Below, piece after piece: positions 61,195-64,000 of a stretch of DNA of 64,000 nt. The notes under the pieces are model-generated. The model saw only the letters and a list, made by a program, of their open reading frames with translations, was not told where the DNA came from and searched no databases. Numbering within the stretch: position 1 is the first letter of the stretch; the number at the start of each line of letters is the position of its first letter. The stretch covers positions 62,001-126,000 of the forward strand of contig JAHLKC010000108.1 of assembly GCA_025449115.1 (NCBI GenBank). Direction: 5' to 3'. The position numbers and the translations under genes are program-made. Source of the stretch: Chytridium lagenaria (taxonomy: Eukaryota; Chytridiomycota; Chytridiomycetes; Chytridiales; Chytridiaceae).

Positions 61195-64000
61195 GTGAAG
61201 AATTACATTATTCACATGGCCTATGGCTCATGAGGACATTTTGCCTAAGTTCGTTGAGTTCCGTTATATCCTGCGTCGACGCGTATATTTACTCGTCATA
61301 TTAAATCCTCCCTTCTTTTCCCTTTGGGTTTTTTATATATACTTTTTCCCACGTTTATAGGGTTTTTATTGAAGGAGGTTAACCCTAACCCATATGTGCC
61401 GTTTATGTGTGTGTGCATATGTTGTGTCTATTATTTATTTGTATTTTGTGTATTACTTTAATATGAGAGATTTCTCGAATTAATTTGTACCTTGTTGAAT
61501 TAAGTAGTTGATATTGTGAGATTATAAGATAACCTCACCAAGAGGCATGAATGCGTTGCTTATATAGACGTCGTGCCCTTATTCTTATTTCCTTGTTCCC
61601 GTTCCATTCTCTTACCTCTCGGGGTTTTTCATAGTTTTTCCCCATAGATACGAGAGAGGTTTTTATAGAAGGAAGGGCGGTTGACGTGGTATGCCAACTT
61701 ATGAAATGCTACCACGTTGGTCGAGATGCCTGTTGTTGTTATTTGATCCCCCTTTATGTATTGTTTTATTATTTGTAGAAAGTTGAATACATTTATGTAC
61801 ACCTCTTTAGTCCTGGATTAAGCCCTCTGCACATTCAGGCCAGCCGCTGGTGGGCTGTGCTATCATCTTTCCCCTTTTATTCACTATCGTGTGTTGAGTA
61901 GTACTAGCATGCCGCCAAGGGAGACTGCGATCCGAACCAAGACATTGTCTAAGAAGGTATGAGCCATGGGAATACGCCTCAAGGGCATGATTCCTTCGAA
62001 GGTTTGGTCAGTATAACTACCTCTTTTCTATTCTCGATGGCTATGACAGGCTATCTAGTTGCCTGTGAGTGGGAGAGCGGCATGAGCAGGGCCCTAGGTA
62101 GATGAGATTGAGATAGAATATGTTAAAACAGCTTATTGCGGCGAATATGAGGCCTGGTACACTCCTTGGAGCGGGATGGAATCCCTTCTCGTAGACCCCT
62201 TTCTCCTAGACACTTTAGATCTAGTCTCTAGGCATTTCCCTTCCTTTTTTCCCTTTATTATTAACGATTAGAACGAAAACCACAGCAACTTAAATCCCCG
62301 CTGTCACTAAAGGCAGAATAGGGCTTGACTCTTGATCTAGGAGTACTTCCTAAACGCTAGTCTTGTCACCTATTATGTGGTTCTCTACCTCTGTATGCCG
62401 GGGCTTAGCAGAGGGGGCCATAGAGAGAACTTCACAATATTGAGTTGATCCCCCATCCTCTATCTCACGCGCGTGGCCTTGCCGTGATCTCCCTTCACTC
62501 CTTCTTGGATGGCAGCCCACCCTATCCCTGCCACCTGGTGAAGCCGCAATCCAGCTGTTTGAAGCAGAAGGGAGCTCAAGGGTCCTCCTCATTGTCAGTG
62601 TCCTTTAGCTTAGGCTTGGTCGGCTACATTCCACCTCTGATGATTCCCAAGCCGGTGATCGACGCTGCAGGCAGGTGATGAGTGAGGTTACCCTGTGCCA
62701 GCTTGTGAGGCAACGAGATCATCACGTTCCAAAAGGTGCCATAGCAGGAAGGCAAGGAGGCTTTCAGCCCTCCCCGATCGCCAGGAGACAATCTGGTGCT
62801 CATATTGGTTTATTAGCAAGGTAAGTTGACATAGAAGATACTAAACACGTTCCCTTCTTCCTTTATTAAGCAGAATCTCGCGATCACTCACCCACACCAT
62901 TGCCAAACAACATCACTTAGATTCAGGAGTACATCCTGTCCCTAGGTGCTCTGTGGACTTGCTCTGCTGGAGCAACTCCTTTACTCTTCTCCCGTACCCC
63001 CTAGTCGAAGCTAGGTAGGGAGGGATGGGTCAAGAGAAGATCACACATCAGGCTATAAAATGTATCATCAGAACATTGTAAGGAACGGAGCAAGAAAAAC
63101 TAAAGCAAAATATACCTTCTCCTTTAGATCTCAAACGGGAGACCCACGGTGTTAAGAAGCCAAAACTGCAAGACTTTGAATAGAGCGTTTGTCCATACTA
63201 TGGATCAGTCACAGTTACTCAGCAAAGCCAGCCTCCGTACCATCACTGCTAAGTCAACTTCGATGTTGGCCTGCCATCATTGGAGCTGCATGGAGCTATA
63301 TCTATCCCCACTGAAGATGCCTCCATCGTACACCCGCTAGCTCCAAACCTTGCAAGAATCCATGGCCAGGGTCGGATTCGTCTGGAAGCCAATTCTTCCC
63401 ACTCCCCAGCTCACACCCCACCACAAAACGCTCGCCCTGATGCCGTTCCCCAAAACCGTCTCATCAAAGTAACGACGCCACCAGCTAGCGTCATATTTCC
63501 TTAGAAGAGGCTACATGTAGCCACAAATATGGAGTCTACCAGTTGTTTGCCTTGATGGAAAGAAGAAGGTTAATTAGAAAATTGTAAGATGGCGGAGCTC
63601 CAACATGGACGAAGAAGCTGAGGAGGCAATTGTCTTTCAATATCCTACAAACTCCATTCATTCCCTGTCCGCAAGAATCTCGATAATACCTCCCACCGCG
63701 AAGTCTCTTCAATATATTGTGTAGTCCAAATCGCTGCAAACGTTCTGCTTTTGACTACAGAACAAATTTCTGCTGGAGAAGAGTGCATCTCTAGTGTCAC
63801 CCTTCAACTTGTCCTTTCTTCGCTATCCCCAAACACCCAAAGTCTTTTGACAACCTACCCTTCGCCTTCCCTACTTTCCTTTGTTGTTTTTGTTCTCAAC
63901 TTTTTCCTCATTTCCTTCTCTGCTCGGGACACCCTCACCATGTATAATTCTCTTCCTCCCCTCTGGTACGCGTGTTTATTTTAATATATTTGGTTCCGGG
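61195..64000. other. gene-poor tail with LTR-like sequence
   Basis: No convincing gene was found. Two similar segments, 61318-61382 and 61613-61678, share GGGTTTTT, a TTTTTCCC block and (G)GTTTTTAT(A/T)GAAGGA. Together with a TATATAG near 61560 this looks like degenerate LTR sequence. An ATG at 61910 opens only a short peptide (MPPRETAIRTKTLSKK) before a GTATGA donor-like site. The rest to 64000 shows scattered stops in all frames. Confidence 0.4.

Noticed and set aside
62350..63504. Short open frames in the gene-poor tail as a retroelement gag or other gene
   Set aside because: The translations show no gag, protease, reverse transcriptase or integrase motif, and stops are frequent in all frames.

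Overview
The window is nuclear DNA of a fungus. Evidence: a fungal-type 1,3-beta-glucan synthase, many short spliceosomal introns (commonly about 40-70 nt, GT..AG), eukaryotic housekeeping genes (ribosomal protein L10/uL16, NOG1 GTPase, Arp3, BolA2), a fungal tyrosinase, GPI-type secreted proteins and AT-rich spacers with microsatellites. The lineage cannot be fixed by eye. The secreted S41-type peptidases, the divergent glucan synthase and the gene order-independent orphan families would suit an early-diverging (for example chytrid-like) fungus, but that is inference.

Layout: a TBC RabGAP (minus, 0.1-2.5 kb); a 3.8 kb gene-poor spacer; the glucan synthase (plus, 6.3-12.6 kb) convergent with a secreted, probably GPI-anchored S41 peptidase homologue (minus, 13.4-16.0 kb); small orphan genes, including a paralogous pair A/B (17-21.2 kb); a low-complexity-rich protein tyrosine phosphatase (minus, 22.4-25 kb); an AT-rich spacer; Arp3, a bestrophin-like channel, a tyrosinase, two adjacent small Cys-rich secreted proteins and a RING-CH membrane protein (all minus, 26.7-38 kb); two more RING-CH genes in tandem (plus, 39.4-42.2 kb), the second degenerate; BolA2 (minus); two orphan genes C and D (plus, 43.6-48 kb); an orphan with a SUMO-interaction-like motif (minus); RPL10 (minus) divergent from a CYTH phosphatase (plus); NOG1 (minus) divergent from a second S41 homologue with a Pro-rich tail (plus, 55.7-58.9 kb); a disordered orphan gene containing a large palindrome (minus, 59.3-61.2 kb); and a gene-poor tail with LTR-like sequence.

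Functional themes are wall and surface biology (glucan synthase, S41 homologues, tyrosinase, Cys-rich GPI proteins), membrane ubiquitination (RING-CH trio), ribosome biogenesis (NOG1 in 60S assembly, with RPL10 as a 60S component) and actin nucleation (Arp3).

A strong technical feature runs through the window: many genes, including essential ones such as RPL10, need one-base indels to stay in frame. This points to uncorrected sequence errors rather than to pseudogenes, so CDS coordinates are gene envelopes from start codon to stop codon including introns. The most biologically interesting items are the divergent echinocandin hot spots of the glucan synthase, the orphan gene family sharing a Lys-rich splice-junction motif, the GC-rich hairpin cluster in the phosphatase intron, the degenerating RING-CH duplicate and the 0.37 kb palindrome.
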